DNA of 7,041 nucleotides from Oscillospiraceae bacterium (GTDB taxonomy: Bacteria > Bacillota > Clostridia > Oscillospirales > Oscillospiraceae): contig CACXHI010000056.1 in NCBI GenBank assembly GCA_902767395.1, positions 1 to 7,041 of the forward strand, given 5' to 3'. The notes beneath the pieces were generated by a model. That model did not search any database and was not told the DNA's origin. It saw nothing but the letters and a program-made list of their open reading frames with translations. Positions 5,981-7,041 of the stretch are shown piece by piece (within the stretch, counting starts at the first letter, position 1; every line of letters begins with the position of its first letter). The translations under genes were made by a program, and so were the position numbers.

Positions 5981-6676
5981 TCATAGATACCCGCCGTTGA
6001 CCGGGAGATTCTGCCCCGTGATGAACTCCGCGCGGGCAAGGAATAAGATGGCTTGGGCCACCTCTTCCGGGCGACCGATTCGCTCGAGCGGCGTGTCTTC
6101 GGCGAGCGCAGCGCGATCCGCTTCCCCAAGGTGCGCGTTCATCTCGGTGTCGATCATGCCGGGGGAGACGGCGTTGACCCGGATTCCCGAGGGACCCAGC
6201 TCACGCGCGAGGGCCTGCGTCAGGGAAAGCACCGCGCCCTTGGTGGCGGAATAAGCCGCCTCACAGCTTGCACCCGCCTGTCCCCACATGGAGCTGACGT
6301 TGACGATGACGCCGCTCTGCCGCTGAAGCATTTCAGGCAGAACAGCGCGGACAGTGTTGTAGATCCCCTTGACGTTCACAGAAAAGAGCCGATCCCATTC
6401 CTCCGGTGTGATCTGGGAGATCAGACCCACGTGGGAGATTCCGGCGTTGTTGACCAGTACCTCCACGGGAGGAAGCGCCGCGACGGCGCGGGTGACGGCG
6501 GCAGTGTCCGCAACGTCACAGCAAATGGCCTCCGCACCGGTCTCAGAAGCGACCCGTGCGGCGGCTTCTGCGGCATGAATATAGAAAAAATGCACGGCGT
6601 ATCCGGCCTGTGCAAAGGCGCGAACAGTGGCCGCGCCAATGCCGCGGCTGCCGCCGGTAATCAAAGCGTGGGGCAT
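5981..6676 (-). CDS. Short-chain dehydrogenase/reductase, FabG-like, probable EF-P 5-aminopentanone reductase (YmfI group)
   Basis: This is a complete 231-residue classical SDR, slightly shorter than FabG. Residues 7-14 are the cofactor-binding TGGSRGIG and 76-79 are NNAG. The catalytic tetrad is Asn101, Ser129, Tyr142 and Lys146, with the PG motif at 172-173 and the usual C-terminal ITGQxLxVNGG. These show an NAD(P)H-dependent carbonyl reductase in the cytosol. Family membership alone would fit 3-oxoacyl-ACP reductase. However, the stretch SSMWGQAGASCE before the active-site Tyr matches my memory of clostridial proteins annotated as elongation factor P 5-aminopentanone reductase, the counterpart of Bacillus YmfI, which finishes a lysine modification on EF-P. 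No fatty acid synthesis genes are nearby, which mildly favours the second view. The ATG has GGGAGG 7 nt upstream. It lies 97 nt downstream of the S1-domain gene, in the same direction, and converges on the kinase-like gene. Confidence 0.92.
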   Translation of the reverse strand: MPHALITGGSRGIGAATVRAFAQAGYAVHFFYIHAAEAAARVASETGAEAICCDVADTAAVTRAVAALPPVEVLVNNAGISHVGLISQITPEEWDRLFSVNVKGIYNTVRAVLPEMLQRQSGVIVNVSSMWGQAGASCEAAYSATKGAVLSLTQALARELGPSGIRVNAVSPGMIDTEMNAHLGEADRAALAEDTPLERIGRPEEVAQAILFLARAEFITGQNLPVNGGYL

Positions 6677-6743
6677 ATAGAGTCCTCCCGGGAAAGAATC
6701 GAAAGAAAAGGCGCGAAGAAGCTTGACTCTCCGCGTCCTTCAG

Positions 6744-6770
6744 CGTTTCGCGTGCTTCGCACGCAAAGCG
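6744..6770 (-). other. Large hairpin directly after the S1 gene stop codon
   Basis: Positions 6744-6755 and 6759-6770 form a 12-pair stem with a 3-nt loop. On the minus-strand RNA it has one G-U pair and one A-C mismatch. It begins at the base after the TAA stop of the S1-domain gene. No T run follows, so it is not a typical intrinsic terminator. It could instead protect the 3' end of the message or weaken read-through into the SDR gene. Confidence 0.6.
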
Positions 6771-7041
6771 TTACCGTTTTCTGCTTCTGGTTTTATGCTC
6801 ATACTGCCGGACGCCGGAGATCTTGCTGTTGGAATCCGCCATGAACTGCTTCAGCTTATCTTCAAAGCTTTCCGGCTCCGTGCGGGGTGTCTGAAAGCCT
6901 GTGTTCCGAACAGGCCGCCGGGCCGGGCGCGCTTCCGCGGCTCTGCGCTTTTCGGCAACGCGCTCCTCTGCCTGCTTGATGGAAAGGCTCAGACGGCCAC
7001 GTTCGTCGGTGTTCAACACCTTGACCCGGACGGCCTGCCCC
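6771..7041 (-). CDS. S1 RNA-binding domain protein, C-terminal part (start beyond window)
   Basis: Ninety codons are visible and the gene enters from the right edge. The first visible residues, GQAVRVKVLNTDERGRLSLS, are the last two strands of an S1 (OB-fold) domain, with the characteristic VKVLxxDxxGRLSLSIK signature. A basic, helical tail follows, rich in Arg, Ala and Glu. The protein ends with a conserved-looking block (SFEDKLKQFMADS, then a basic end KTRSRKR) typical of the small S1 proteins of Clostridia. Such proteins, for example YabR of Bacillus beside divIC and spoIIE, bind RNA or ribosomes. The YabR link is from family knowledge only, because neither neighbour is in view. A GTG at 7017-7019 is in frame but lies inside the S1 domain and is not the start. 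The SDR gene follows after 94 nt. Confidence 0.85.
   Translation of the reverse strand, partial: GQAVRVKVLNTDERGRLSLSIKQAEERVAEKRRAAEARPARRPVRNTGFQTPRTEPESFEDKLKQFMADSNSKISGVRQYEHKTRSRKR

Noticed and set aside
6053..6844. Plus-strand open frame of about 260 codons
   Set aside because: It is antisense to the SDR gene with its full catalytic tetrad and crosses into the S1 gene; no supporting motif.

Overview
The window looks like chromosomal DNA of a GC-rich, low-branching Firmicute, most likely an Oscillospirales/Clostridia-type gut bacterium. The evidence is strong AGGAGG-type ribosome binding sites, sigma-A promoters, an SLH-anchored BspA-like leucine-rich-repeat surface protein, a lipoprotein of the substrate-binding/VWA type, a clostridial S1-domain protein and an SDR with the SSMWGQ motif typical of the YmfI-like group. 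No rRNA, tRNA, CRISPR, insertion sequence or prophage gene is visible.

Layout. Positions 1-2841 (minus strand) hold a probable three-gene operon. It starts at a near-consensus promoter (2950-2978) and runs: a small soluble helical protein; a membrane-anchored helical protein; and a lipoprotein fusing a solute-binding-like domain to a von Willebrand A domain. The lipoprotein gene is cut by the left edge of the window and overlaps its upstream neighbour by 4 nt (ATGA). Positions 3003-4577 (minus) encode an exported protein with eight 23-residue leucine-rich repeats and three SLH domains. A 290-nt divergent regulatory region (4578-4867) carries a promoter for each direction. Position 4868-5923 (plus) encodes a soluble histidine-kinase-like protein that lacks the phosphoacceptor histidine. 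A perfect 14-bp inverted repeat lies between its stop and the convergent stop of an SDR gene (5981-6676, minus). The right edge (6771-7041, minus) is the C-terminal end of an S1 RNA-binding protein gene, with a large hairpin directly after its stop.

How the genes may work together. The three-gene operon looks like one cell-envelope module: a cytosolic helical protein, a membrane helical protein and an outward-facing VWA lipoprotein. Its function is not known to me. The SDR and S1 genes are co-oriented, and both families have links to translation (EF-P modification and RNA binding). The degenerate kinase is preceded by a promoter that contains Spo0A-box-like sequences 10 bp apart. This suggests, without proving, a link to the sporulation/stationary-phase regulator. 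These two points (the uncharacterised VWA module and the Spo0A-box/pseudokinase pair) are the best candidates for something undescribed.
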